From: Streptomyces sp. GESEQ-4
GTDB taxonomy: Bacteria; Actinomycetota; Actinomycetes; Streptomycetales; Streptomycetaceae
Direction: 5' to 3'
DNA length: 64,000 nucleotides
Assembly (NCBI RefSeq): GCF_017948455.1
Contig: NZ_JAFFSU010000010.1
Location: 62,001-126,000 of the forward strand
In this document: in pieces, positions 49,862-57,685 of the stretch
How the letters are laid out: every line of letters begins with the position of its first letter
Position numbering within the stretch: the first letter of the stretch is position 1
The notes under the pieces: model-generated
What the model saw: the letters and a program-made list of their open reading frames with translations, nothing else
The model's database searches: none
What the model was told of the DNA's origin: nothing
Position numbers and translations under genes: made by a program

Positions 49862-50491
49862 ATGGAACGCAGCAGCGCCACGTCGGGCGTCAGTACGCGC
49901 CGCGAGGCCACCCGGCAGAAGCTCTACGAGGCGGCCGTCACGCTCATCGCCGAGCAGGGCTTCTCCGCCACCACCGTGGACGAGATCGCCGAACGCGCAG
50001 GGGTCGCGAAGGGCACGGTCTACTACAACTTCGCCAGCAAGTCGGTCCTCTTCGAGGAGTTGCTGCGGCACGGCGTGGGGCTCCTCACCGCCTCCCTTCG
50101 GGAGGCGGCCGACAGCACGGCGCGGGAGGGCGGCAGCAAGGTCGACGCCCTGGACGCGATGATCCGGGCCGGGCTCGTCTTCATCGACCGCTATCCGGCG
50201 TTCACCCAGCTGTATGTGGCCGAGCTGTGGCGCACCAACCGGTCCTGGCAGTCCACCCTGATGGTGGTACGGCAGCAGGCCGTGGCGGTCGTCGAGGACG
50301 TGCTGCGCGCCGGCATCGAGGGCGGGGAGTTCAGCGACGAGATCGACATCCCGCTGACCGCGTCCGCGCTGGTCGGCATGGTGCTGGTGGCCGCGCTGGA
50401 CTGGCAGGCCTTCCAGCCGGAACGGTCACTGGACGATGTGCACGCGGCGCTCTCGCGGCTGCTCCAGGGGCGCGTGAGCGGCGGGAAATAG
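49862..50491 (+). CDS. TetR-family transcriptional regulator
   Basis: The 209-residue regulator has an N-terminal HTH (ATRQKLYEAAVTLIAEQGFSATTVDEIAERAGVAKGTVYYNFASKSVLFEELL) and a C-terminal ligand domain of TetR_C type (RAGLVFIDRYPAFTQLYV). It probably represses its own operon through the ACTGAC palindrome at 46982-46995. ATG 49862 is the start, with GTG 49847 possible. It lies 59 bases after the YhgE/Pip stop. Confidence 0.93.
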   Translation: MERSSATSGVSTRREATRQKLYEAAVTLIAEQGFSATTVDEIAERAGVAKGTVYYNFASKSVLFEELLRHGVGLLTASLREAADSTAREGGSKVDALDAMIRAGLVFIDRYPAFTQLYVAELWRTNRSWQSTLMVVRQQAVAVVEDVLRAGIEGGEFSDEIDIPLTASALVGMVLVAALDWQAFQPERSLDDVHAALSRLLQGRVSGGK

Positions 50492-50542
50492 ACGCCGGCG
50501 GAAGGCGGTAGGGGCCAACGGCCCGGCAGTAGGCGCAATGGA

Positions 50543-50597
50543 AAGCGCCGGTCCGATATGGCCGCGTCCCCCGCGGGCCAGCATCGAACCGGCGCTT
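50543..50597 (+). terminator. Large hairpin after the TetR gene
   Basis: AAGCGCCGGT pairs with ACCGGCGCTT, then CGAT with ATCG and GGCC with GGCC, with two small internal mismatches, giving an 18-bp interrupted stem. It lies 51 bases after the TetR stop and probably ends the operon. Confidence 0.8.
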
Positions 50598-50603
50598 CCT
50601 CGT

Positions 50604-50671
50604 GCTCCCCCGTTGTCCCCCGTGTCCCCCGTTGGACCCCGTTTCGGTCGTTCCCCCGGGTCCCCCGTCTC
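50604..50671. repeat. Degenerate TCCCCCGT repeat array
   Basis: CTCCCCCGTTG, TCCCCCGTG, TCCCCCGTTGG, ACCCCGTTTCGG, TTCCCCCGGG and TCCCCCGTCTCG follow in series. On the minus strand this reads as spaced GGGGG runs, at least six of them, with G-quadruplex potential. Confidence 0.7.
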
Positions 50672-50965
50672 GCTCCCGCCGACCGGGGCCGGCGGAAGGA
50701 GCGGATCGTGGCTCCGCTCCGTTCCGGCGCCCCGTGTCGCCGGTGCCGGAGCCGAGCCCCTTTCCGTGCCCCCACTCTCTCGTTCTCGCAGGTTGGGCCC
50801 CATCCGCGCGCGTACTCATCTCCCTCGCTAGGTACGTGTACTCAGTCCTGCGCACGCGGGCCCAGGTACTCCCTCCGGCCCGGGGCCGCTGGTGTCCGGG
50901 CCGAGGCGACCGACCTGGCCGAGGCGAGCAAGACCTCCCGCGACGGCATTGTCAGTGGCGGCCGA

Positions 50966-50971
50966 TAAAGT
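50966..50971 (+). promoter_or_regulatory. -10 box of a probable leaderless promoter
   Basis: TAAAGT ends seven bases before the ATG at 50979, placing transcription start on the ATG. No Shine-Dalgarno exists before this start. No good -35 was found, so an activator may be needed. Confidence 0.4.
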
Positions 50972-50978
50972 CCCTGGC

Positions 50979-52490
50979 ATGGCACGAATTGCGGTGATCG
51001 GCGCCGGGATGGGCGCGCTGGCGGCTGCCGCCCGGCTGGCCGTCGCGGGCCACCGGGTGGCGGTGTACGAGCGGACGGAGACGTACGGCGGTGCGGTGCG
51101 CCGCCTCGAGCGCGACGGGTTCGCCTTCGACACCGGCCCCGGGACGCTGCCGCTGCCCGCGGTCTACCGCGATCTGTTCCTCAAGACCGGCAAGGAGCCG
51201 CTGGAGGCATGCGTCGAGCTGACCCAGGTCGACCCGTCGGCGCGGCACGTCTTCGCGGACGGCACCGAGGTGTCCCTGCCGAACGCCTCGCGCGCGGGCG
51301 TCGTCGCGGCGTTGGACGAGGCGCTGGGCGCCGGCGCGGGCGCCCGCTGGGGCGACTTCCTGGTCCGGGCACGCGAGGCCTGGGACCGCACGCGCCGGCC
51401 GCTCTTGGAGGAGCCCCTGTGGCCGAACTGGTCGGTGCTGGCCGAGCGCGAGCCCTACCCGGCGGTCCCGCACAAGCGCCTGCTGCGCACTCGCCGGGCC
51501 GGCACGCTCGCCGAGATCGCCGCCTGGGAGCTGCGCGACCCCCGGCTCACCGCCCTGCTGGAGAGCCACGCGCTCGCGTACGGCCTGGATCCGCGCGTCG
51601 CCCCGGCGAGTGCGGCCGTGCTGCCCTACATGGAGCATGCGTTCGGCACCTGGTATGTCCGCGGCGGTATGCGGGAGTTGGCGCGCGCCGTGTACGAGCG
51701 GTGTCTGTCACGCAGGGTCGAGTTCCACTTCGGTGCCGAGGTCACCGGGGTCGTGGAGAAGGACGGCCGGGCGGCGGGCGTGGAGCTCGCCGACGGGAGC
51801 GTGGCGGAGGCGGACACGGTCGTCGGTAACGGCCCCTGGCGCGTGGCTGATCTGATGCGCGGGCACGCGCTGTACCCACCGGAGGCCATCGAGCCCCACC
51901 CCGAGGGCACGGCCCCCGGCCGGGTCGTGGTCTGCCTGGCACTGCGCGGGGCGCGGGAGGCGGGGGCCGCGCACCGCACGGTGGTGCACACCCCGGACCG
52001 GGAGGGCGAGTTGGATCTCTTCGGGCTCGGTGAGCCGCCCGCGCGGCCGACGGTCCGGATCGACCGGCCGGACGACCCGGCGCTGCGTCCCGACGACGCC
52101 CACGAAGCGGTGGTGCTCACGGCGACGGTGCCGTCCCTGACGCACCACGACTGGACCGCGCCCGGCGCCGCCGACGCCTTCGCGGACCGGATGGTCACCG
52201 AGGCCGAGCGCGCGATACCGGGCCTGCGCGAGCGGACACTGTGGCGCGAGGTCCGTACGCCGGAGCACACCCGCCAGGAGACCGGCGCCGAGGGCGGTGG
52301 CGTCCCCGCACCCGCGCTGGCCGCAGCGGAGGGGACCATGCTGCACCCGGCCAACAGCACAGCGATACCCGGGCTGTTCACGGTCGGTGGTTGGTCACAC
52401 CCCGGCGGGGGTCTCCCCCACGCGGGCATGTCGGGCGCACTGGTCGCCGGACTGATCGTCGAGGGACCGGACTTCCGGGGCTCTCAGTGA
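50979..52490 (+). CDS. Phytoene desaturase/protoporphyrinogen oxidase-like flavoprotein
   Basis: The 503-residue FAD enzyme has ARIAVIGAGMGALAAAARLAVAGHRVAVYERTETYGG, the Rossmann nucleotide-binding fold of the CrtI/GMC-like amine-oxidase superfamily, and a C-terminal PGLFTVGGWSHPGGGLPHAGMSG, the conserved CrtI FAD-binding end. There is no other carotenoid gene nearby, so the substrate is unknown. ATG 50979 is the only start leaving the GxGxxG strand intact. Possibly a carotenoid- or lipid-modifying oxidoreductase. Confidence 0.9.
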   Translation: MARIAVIGAGMGALAAAARLAVAGHRVAVYERTETYGGAVRRLERDGFAFDTGPGTLPLPAVYRDLFLKTGKEPLEACVELTQVDPSARHVFADGTEVSLPNASRAGVVAALDEALGAGAGARWGDFLVRAREAWDRTRRPLLEEPLWPNWSVLAEREPYPAVPHKRLLRTRRAGTLAEIAAWELRDPRLTALLESHALAYGLDPRVAPASAAVLPYMEHAFGTWYVRGGMRELARAVYERCLSRRVEFHFGAEVTGVVEKDGRAAGVELADGSVAEADTVVGNGPWRVADLMRGHALYPPEAIEPHPEGTAPGRVVVCLALRGAREAGAAHRTVVHTPDREGELDLFGLGEPPARPTVRIDRPDDPALRPDDAHEAVVLTATVPSLTHHDWTAPGAADAFADRMVTEAERAIPGLRERTLWREVRTPEHTRQETGAEGGGVPAPALAAAEGTMLHPANSTAIPGLFTVGGWSHPGGGLPHAGMSGALVAGLIVEGPDFRGSQ

Positions 52491-52531
52491 GCCGGCGGTG
52501 AGCTGGAACTGCGGGACCGGCTGAGGGCGGC

Positions 52532-53515
52532 TCAGAACCGGTACTGCTGCTCGTCGTATCCGTTCCCCTGCGGCTGCCCGTCGCCCTGGTACGGATACGG
52601 CTGTTCCTGCGGCAGTTCGCCGCCGTAGGCCTCGTCGGTGCGCTGCTGCGGGACCCAGACACCGCCGGGCGGGGTCTGCGAGCCGTACTCGCCGCCGGCG
52701 TACTGGTCCTGGCCGTAGCCCTGCTGGCTGTACTGCTGCTGGCCGCCGTAGGTGGCGTTGGCGTCGTACCCGGAGCCGTCGTAGGTCTGGGTGCCGATGT
52801 ACGGGTCGGAGTAGGCGGCGTACTGCTGCTGGCCGCCTGCGTCGTAGCCGTACTGCTGCTGGTCGTAGCCCGAGTAGTCGTACGCGTAGGCCTGGTCGGC
52901 GCCCTGGGCCGCCGCCGCGTACTGGTCCTGGGTCTGGCCGGCGGCCGCGTACGACGGGTCCGCGCCGGCCGGGTAGGAGGAGGTGTCGGCGTATATGCCG
53001 TAGGAACCGGTGTCGTCCGGCAGGGGCTGGGGCTCGTAGACCGAGGTCGTCTCGGCGGCCGTGGGATCGGCGGCGCGAGCCGGGGTGAAGACGTCGTCGC
53101 GGTCGTAGTCGTCGTCCTGGCCGTAACCGGCGTTGCCCTGGCCGTACTTGACGCTGTCGGGGCCGTAACCGCCGTCGGCGGCTTGGAGGTCGGTGACCTC
53201 CAGCGTCGGCTCCTGGCGGTCCGGTTCACCGCGGCGGCGCTTGCTCGCGCCGAACGACGGGCGGCCGGCCACCGCCCAGCCGGCTGCGAAGCCGCTGCGG
53301 AAGGACAGCGTCACGTAGGTCTGGCCGACCGCGAAGGCAGCCGCGCCCAGACCGATGACGATGACGTTGGCGAGCAGCACGCCGAGGACGACGCCGAGGA
53401 AGCCGACGAAGGCGAGCACCCGCCAGCGCAGCCGTGCCTTGTACTGCAGCAGCACCTCGCCGAGCAGCCACAGCGCGACGATGCCGAACGCGATGTAGAG
53501 GACCGTCCAGCCCAT
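52532..53515 (-). CDS. Membrane protein with Tyr/Gln/Gly-rich prion-like tail
   Basis: The 327-residue protein has two hydrophobic segments (about 3-24 and 33-67), a basic stretch (SKRRRGEPDRQ), then roughly 220 residues of low complexity dominated by Tyr, Gln, Gly, Ala and Asp (SGYDQQQYGYDAGGQQQYAA-like). The tail is cytosolic by the positive-inside rule at best. Function unknown; no enzyme motif. ATG 53515 follows GAGAGGGG. It lies just downstream of metF. Confidence 0.85.
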   Translation of the reverse strand: MGWTVLYIAFGIVALWLLGEVLLQYKARLRWRVLAFVGFLGVVLGVLLANVIVIGLGAAAFAVGQTYVTLSFRSGFAAGWAVAGRPSFGASKRRRGEPDRQEPTLEVTDLQAADGGYGPDSVKYGQGNAGYGQDDDYDRDDVFTPARAADPTAAETTSVYEPQPLPDDTGSYGIYADTSSYPAGADPSYAAAGQTQDQYAAAAQGADQAYAYDYSGYDQQQYGYDAGGQQQYAAYSDPYIGTQTYDGSGYDANATYGGQQQYSQQGYGQDQYAGGEYGSQTPPGGVWVPQQRTDEAYGGELPQEQPYPYQGDGQPQGNGYDEQQYRF

Positions 53516-53571
53516 GTACGCCCCTCTCCCAGTGGCCGCTACGCAGTGTGTCGTATACCGGTGTGGCCGGT

Positions 53572-54495
53572 CTAGGCCTGCGGTGGGTGGTGCAGGCCCA
53601 GGTTCTCGTAGATTTCCAGTGTCGCCGTGGAGTTGTTGAGTGTGATGAAGTGCAACCCGGGCACTCCCTCGGCCAGCAGCCGCGCACAGAACTCGGTGGC
53701 GAACTCGATCCCGATCGAGCGTACAGCGGCCGGATCGTCTTTTGCTGTGAGGATTCGCTCTTTCAGAACGGCCGGGATGGCGGCGTTGCTGAGCTGCGGC
53801 AACCGCTCCAGCATCTTGACGCTGGTGACCGGCATCACCTCGGGAATGACCGGAGTCGAGCAGCCGGCGGCCTCGACACGGTCGCGCAGACGCAGATACG
53901 ACTCCGGCTGGAAGAACATCTGCGTGATCGCGTAGTCGGCGCCGGCCCGGCACTTGTCGACGAAGTGTGTGACGTCCGTGTCCCAGTCGGCGGAGCGCGG
54001 GTGCATCTCCGGGAAGGCGGCGACGCCGACGCAGAAGTCGCCCGACTCCTTGATGAGCTGGACGAGTTCGGCGGCGTAGGTGACGCCCTTCGGGTGCGGT
54101 ACCCAGTCGCCCATGGGATCGCCGGGCGGGTCGCCGCGCAGGGCCAGCATGTTGCGGATGCCGGCGGCGGCGAACTGGCCGATGACATTGCGCAGCTCGG
54201 TGACGGAGTGGTCGACCGCGGTGAGGTGGGCGACCGGCGTGAGGGTGGTGTCGGCGACGATCTGCTCCGTCTCCTTGACCGTGCTCGCGCGCGTGGAGCC
54301 GCCGGCGCCGTAGGTCACCGACACGAAGTCGGGGGCGACCGCCTCGACCCTGCGCAGCGCGTTCCACAGGCTCCGCTCGCCCTTGGGGGTCTTCGGCGCG
54401 TAGAACTCGAACGAGTACGTCGTCTTGCCTGCTGCGAGCATGTCACGCACGGTGCGTGCGCGGTCAGTCCTGGTGGATGCGGTTCCGAGGGCCAT
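53572..54495 (-). CDS. metF: Methylenetetrahydrofolate reductase MetF
   Basis: The 307-residue FAD enzyme has the MTHFR fold: YSFEFYAPKTPKGERSLW, PDFVSVTYGAGGSTR, HLTAVDHS, ALRGDPPGD and QMFFQPESYLRLRDR. It reduces 5,10-methylene-THF to 5-methyl-THF for methionine synthesis. ATG 54495 has no Shine-Dalgarno but has a promoter whose start falls on it (see next entry). It ends 56 bases before the membrane protein gene on the same strand. Confidence 0.97.
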   Translation of the reverse strand: MALGTASTRTDRARTVRDMLAAGKTTYSFEFYAPKTPKGERSLWNALRRVEAVAPDFVSVTYGAGGSTRASTVKETEQIVADTTLTPVAHLTAVDHSVTELRNVIGQFAAAGIRNMLALRGDPPGDPMGDWVPHPKGVTYAAELVQLIKESGDFCVGVAAFPEMHPRSADWDTDVTHFVDKCRAGADYAITQMFFQPESYLRLRDRVEAAGCSTPVIPEVMPVTSVKMLERLPQLSNAAIPAVLKERILTAKDDPAAVRSIGIEFATEFCARLLAEGVPGLHFITLNNSTATLEIYENLGLHHPPQA

Positions 54496-54501
54496 ACGGG
54501 C

Positions 54502-54530
54502 AGGTTAGTGGGGGCTGGTCGGTCCCCCAA
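54502..54530 (-). promoter_or_regulatory. Leaderless promoter of metF
   Basis: On the minus strand TTGGGG (54525-54530), an exact 17-base spacer and TAACCT (54502-54507) precede ATG by six bases. This places transcription start at or next to the A of ATG. The absence of any ribosome-binding site fits a leaderless transcript. Confidence 0.65.
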
Positions 54531-54599
54531 CCGGGCCCCGGAAGTTTGCCCGATTTGTCGTCTTACTGTCCACCCATCGGACAAACATTGCGTTACGCG

Positions 54600-55256
54600 C
54601 TACGCCGCCCTCAGCCGCTTCGCGAACTCCGCCGCCGCGGCCCCCGGATCCGCCGCCTCCGTGATGGCCCGTACGACGACGACCCGGCGGGCACCCGCTT
54701 CCAGCACCTCGTCGAGGTTGGCCAGGTCGATGCCGCCGATGGCGAACCAGGGGCGGTCGTTTCCGAGGGCGGCGGTGTGGCGGACCAGGTCGAGGCCGGG
54801 GGCGTGGCGGCCGGGCTTGGTGGGGGTGGGCCAGCACGGGCCGGTGCAGAAGTAGTCCACGCCGTCCTGGGCCGCGGCCGCGGTCGCCTCGGACGCGGCG
54901 TGTGTCGAGCGTCCGATGAGGATGTCGTCGCCGAGGATCGCCCGGGCCGCCGGGACGGGCAGATCGCCCTGCCCGAGATGGAGTACGTCGGCGCGGACGG
55001 CGTGGGCGACGTCCGCCCGGTCGTTGACCGCGAGCAGCTTGCCGTACCGGGCACAGGCGTCGGCGAAGACCTGAAGGTGCTCCAGTTCCTCCGCCGCCTC
55101 CATGCCCTTGTCCCGCAACTGCACGATGTCGACGCCGCCCGCCAGAACCGCGTCGAGGAACTCGGGCAGGTCGCCCTGACTCTTGCGGGCGTCCGTGCAC
55201 AGGTAGACGCGGGCGTCGGCGAGCCGGTCACGCAGCGTGGCGGCGGTGTCGGGCAT
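54600..55256 (-). CDS. thiE: Thiamine-phosphate synthase ThiE
   Basis: The 218-residue TIM-barrel enzyme has VDIVQLRDKGMEAAEEL, LAVNDRADVAHAV, HLGQGDLP, IGRSTH and CTGPCWPTPTKPG, the active-site motifs that join HMP-PP and thiazole phosphate into thiamine phosphate. ATG 55256 has AGGGGAC before it. It diverges from the thiO-S-G operon by about 2.4 kb and lacks its own TPP riboswitch. The gap 55257-55437 has nothing I recognise. Confidence 0.96.
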   Translation of the reverse strand: MPDTAATLRDRLADARVYLCTDARKSQGDLPEFLDAVLAGGVDIVQLRDKGMEAAEELEHLQVFADACARYGKLLAVNDRADVAHAVRADVLHLGQGDLPVPAARAILGDDILIGRSTHAASEATAAAAQDGVDYFCTGPCWPTPTKPGRHAPGLDLVRHTAALGNDRPWFAIGGIDLANLDEVLEAGARRVVVVRAITEAADPGAAAAEFAKRLRAA

Positions 55257-55437
55257 GGGTGTCCCCTGTTTGTCGGTGATGGTCGATGGCGCACGGGCCG
55301 CGGCGCGCGTGCCGTCGCGGGTGGCCGTCGGCTGCCCAGGACCGCTCGCCGGCCGCTGTGGGCCGCACTCGACCGTGGCCGTGGCCCTCGCGGGCCGCGG
55401 CCCGTACGCCGGACGTGTTCAGGTCAGTGTGCGGTGA

Positions 55438-55809
55438 TCAGACGGCGAGCGCCTGGGCGCGGCGCTTCACCTCCGTGCCGCGGTTCTCACTCAGGGCCTG
55501 CGCGGGGGTGCCGGGCAGGCTCTCGTCGGGGGTGAAGAGCCACTCGAGCATCTCTTCGTCGGTGAAGCCGTCGTCCCGCAGGAGCGTCAGGGTCCCGGAC
55601 AGGCCCTTGACCACCTTCTGCTCGGCCCCGTCGATGAAGGCGGCGGGGACGTGCAGCGCGCGGTTCTCCCCACGGCGTACGGCGATGAGCTGGCCGTCCT
55701 TGACCAGCTGCCGGACGCGGGTCACCTCGACATCGAGCATTTCCGCGATGTCGGGCAGGGTGAGCCAGGCGGGGACGAGAGCATCGATCTTTGCGTCAAT
55801 CTCGGTCAC
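55438..55809 (-). CDS. Rv2175c-family winged-helix DNA-binding protein
   Basis: The 123-residue protein has a MerR/Xis-like winged helix (LTLPDIAEMLDVEVTRVRQLVKDGQLIAVRRGENRALHVPAAFIDG) and a C-terminal helical domain (LLRDDGFTDEEMLEWLF). It matches the Rv2175c family. In M. tuberculosis Rv2175c is a DNA-binding substrate of the Ser/Thr kinase PknL. A PASTA kinase gene lies about 4 kb away here. ATG is at 55809. Confidence 0.92.
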   Translation of the reverse strand: MTEIDAKIDALVPAWLTLPDIAEMLDVEVTRVRQLVKDGQLIAVRRGENRALHVPAAFIDGAEQKVVKGLSGTLTLLRDDGFTDEEMLEWLFTPDESLPGTPAQALSENRGTEVKRRAQALAV

Positions 55810-55911
55810 GGGACAAGCGTGCCATCCCGGACTGACAGTCGGAAGCCAGACCCGTCCGACCTGCGCCGACGCGTTACGCCATGACGGTCGTCGCGCCCAC
55901 CACGAACCCCC

Positions 55912-57141
55912 TTACGCCGTCGCCGTCTTCAGCGGCCGCGCCGGATCCGAGATCAGTACCGGGTTCATCTCCGCACCCGCCTCGATCAGCCGCCGCCCCT
56001 GGGCCAGGTCCCTGGGGCGGCCCACCGCCAGCAGGGCGATCAGGCGGTTCTCGCGGAGCCAGCACACCGTCCAGGACGGGCCGGAGGGGTCGCCGCGCCA
56101 CAGGGTCGTGTCGGCGGACGCGTGGTGACCGGCGTACTGGACGAAGCGGCCGAACTGCTCCGACCAGAAGTACGGGACCGGGTCGTACACCGCGGGAGCC
56201 TCGCCGATGATGTTCGCCGCGACCGTGCGCGGCCCCTGGAGGGCGTTGTCCCAGTGGTGGACCAGCAGGCGCTCGCCATACCTTCCCGAAGGGAAGGAGG
56301 CGCAGTCGCCGACCGCGTAGACGTCCGGCACGGAGGTCTGCAGCCGGTCGTCGGCCACGACCTCGCCGTGCTTGCCCAGCTTGATGCCCGAACCGGCGAG
56401 CCAGGCGGTGGCGGGCCGGGCGCCGATGCCGACCACGACGGCGTCCGCGGGCAGCCGTGAGCCGTCGTCGAGGACGACCGTGCCGGGCTCGACGCGCTCC
56501 ACGCGCGCGTGCGTCCGCAGCACCGCGCCGGTGTCGGCGTACCAGGCGGCCATCGGCGCGGCCACCTCGGCGGGCAGCGCTCCCGCGAGCGGCCGGTCGG
56601 CGGCCTCCACGACGGTCACCGCGCAGCCCGCCTCGCGCGCCGCCGTGGCGAACTCCGCGCCGATCCAGCCCGCACCGACGACCACGATGTCGTGCTGCCG
56701 GGCGAGCACCGGCCGCAGCCGCTCGGCGTCGTCCAGGGTGCGCAGCAGATGGACGCCGGGAACGCCCTCGGCGCCCGGCAGCGGGATCGGTTCCGCACCG
56801 GTGGCGAGGACCAGGACGTCGTACGGGACAGGCCCGGCCTCGGTGTCCAGCTCGTGTTCGGCGGGGCGCACACCCAGTACCTCGCGCCCCAGCTCCAGTT
56901 CGATGCCGAGCGCCTCGAAGTCCACGTCGAAGGCGGAGCCCTCGGCCTTGCCGAGCAGTACGGCCTTGGACAGCGGCGGCCGGTCGTACGGCTGGTGCGG
57001 CTCGGCGCCGATCAGCGTCACGGTGCCGGTGAAGCCCTGTTCGCGCAGGGCGACGGCCGTCTGCACCCCGGCCATGCCCGCACCGGCCACGACCACGCGC
57101 CGCGGCTGTGACGTGCCTCGTTGCTGCGTCTGCTCGCTCAC
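55912..57141 (-). CDS. NAD(P)H-dependent FAD oxidoreductase (ferredoxin reductase type)
   Basis: The 409-residue flavoprotein has two Rossmann motifs: VVVAGAGMAGVQTAVALREQG for FAD and IVVVGAGWIGAEFATAAREAG for NAD(P)H. It also has YAVGDCASF near the C-terminus and a reductase_C domain (YFWSEQFGRFVQYAGH). It resembles ferredoxin/rubredoxin reductases of Rieske oxygenase systems, but no oxygenase is nearby. GTG 57141 is chosen because a promoter predicts transcription start there. The frame to 57237 overlaps the neighbour's end. Confidence 0.9.
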   Translation of the reverse strand: MSEQTQQRGTSQPRRVVVAGAGMAGVQTAVALREQGFTGTVTLIGAEPHQPYDRPPLSKAVLLGKAEGSAFDVDFEALGIELELGREVLGVRPAEHELDTEAGPVPYDVLVLATGAEPIPLPGAEGVPGVHLLRTLDDAERLRPVLARQHDIVVVGAGWIGAEFATAAREAGCAVTVVEAADRPLAGALPAEVAAPMAAWYADTGAVLRTHARVERVEPGTVVLDDGSRLPADAVVVGIGARPATAWLAGSGIKLGKHGEVVADDRLQTSVPDVYAVGDCASFPSGRYGERLLVHHWDNALQGPRTVAANIIGEAPAVYDPVPYFWSEQFGRFVQYAGHHASADTTLWRGDPSGPSWTVCWLRENRLIALLAVGRPRDLAQGRRLIEAGAEMNPVLISDPARPLKTATA

Positions 57142-57147
57142 CTGATC

Positions 57148-57176
57148 ACCATAGACAACTGACGATCCGTCAGTCA
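57148..57176 (-). promoter_or_regulatory. Operator-embedded leaderless promoter of the flavoprotein gene
   Basis: On the minus strand TGACTG (57171-57176), a 17-base spacer and TATGGT (57148-57153) precede GTG by six bases. The palindrome ACTGACG-ATC-CGTCAGT (plus strand 57158-57174) fills the spacer almost exactly. It overlaps the stop codon of the upstream gene. Confidence 0.65.
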
Positions 57177-57524
57177 GGGGGCGTGCTCCGTGACCTGCTC
57201 CACAACGCTGGTTCCGCTGCCCGCCTGCGACTCCCACTCCCAGGTCTCCGCCAGGCGCACCCGCCCGTCGGGAAGCTCGGTCACCGTCGACACGCAGTGT
57301 CCCGACGACGTCGTCCCGTCCCGCTTGAGCTGCACGTACCGGAAGTCCAACCGGTCACCTTCCCTGGTACCCACCAGATGCCCGCGTACGACGTCCCCGC
57401 CCGCGTACTCGGCCCAGATCTCGCCGGCCTTCTCGTGGTACGTGAACCGGGTGCGAGTACCCACCTGACCTGGGGCTTGATCGGCAACCGGGGCGAGGAC
57501 GAGACCGTCGAGCGAGCGGGCCAC
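57174..57524 (-). CDS. Small conserved protein of unknown function
   Basis: The 116-residue protein is all-beta-like, with RTRFTYHEKAGEIWAEYAGGDVVRGHLVGTREGDRLDFRYVQL, and resembles n-acetylglutamate-synthase-like/DUF beta proteins of Streptomyces, though I recognise no defined family. GTG 57524 has GGGAG 9 bases upstream. It lies between the flavoprotein and the TPP riboswitch and converges on neither. A lipocalin- or calycin-like ligand-binding role is possible; that is inference. Confidence 0.7.
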   Translation of the reverse strand: MARSLDGLVLAPVADQAPGQVGTRTRFTYHEKAGEIWAEYAGGDVVRGHLVGTREGDRLDFRYVQLKRDGTTSSGHCVSTVTELPDGRVRLAETWEWESQAGSGTSVVEQVTEHAP

Positions 57525-57582
57525 AGGCGAAGGCTCCCTTACTGAGACATACGGCAGAGGGCTAGGGTGGCCAACGTAGAGC

Positions 57583-57672
57583 ACTCGCGGGAGCCCGGAC
57601 GCACCGGGCTGAGAGGGAGGCTGGCGGCCTCCGACCGTACGAACCTGATCCGGGTCATGCCGGCGAAGGGAG
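57583..57672 (+). ncRNA. TPP riboswitch (THI element)
   Basis: The conserved THI core is present: CTGAGA at 57609-57614 after a GGGAGCCCGG-type P1/P2 stem, then CCTGATC at 57644-57650 and GAAGGGA at 57665-57671. It senses thiamine pyrophosphate and shuts off the thiO operon, most likely by masking the GGGAGGGG ribosome-binding site just downstream. Confidence 0.95.
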
Positions 57673-57685
57673 GGGCTGGACGCCC

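Larger units (their letters stand above)
50492..50978. other. 487-base intergenic region with hairpin and CCCCG repeats
   Basis: No credible gene here: the frames across it are low-complexity and lack a ribosome-binding site. It contains a large hairpin (50543-50597), a degenerate TCCCCCGT repeat (50604-50671) and, at the right end, the -10 box of the next gene. The stretch 50680-50960 shows no structure I can name. Confidence 0.65.

Noticed and set aside
50331..50855. A 174-codon leftward frame in the intergenic region
   Set aside because: Gly/Arg/Thr low-complexity product over the CCCCG repeats and hairpin, overlapping the TetR gene end, without a ribosome-binding site.
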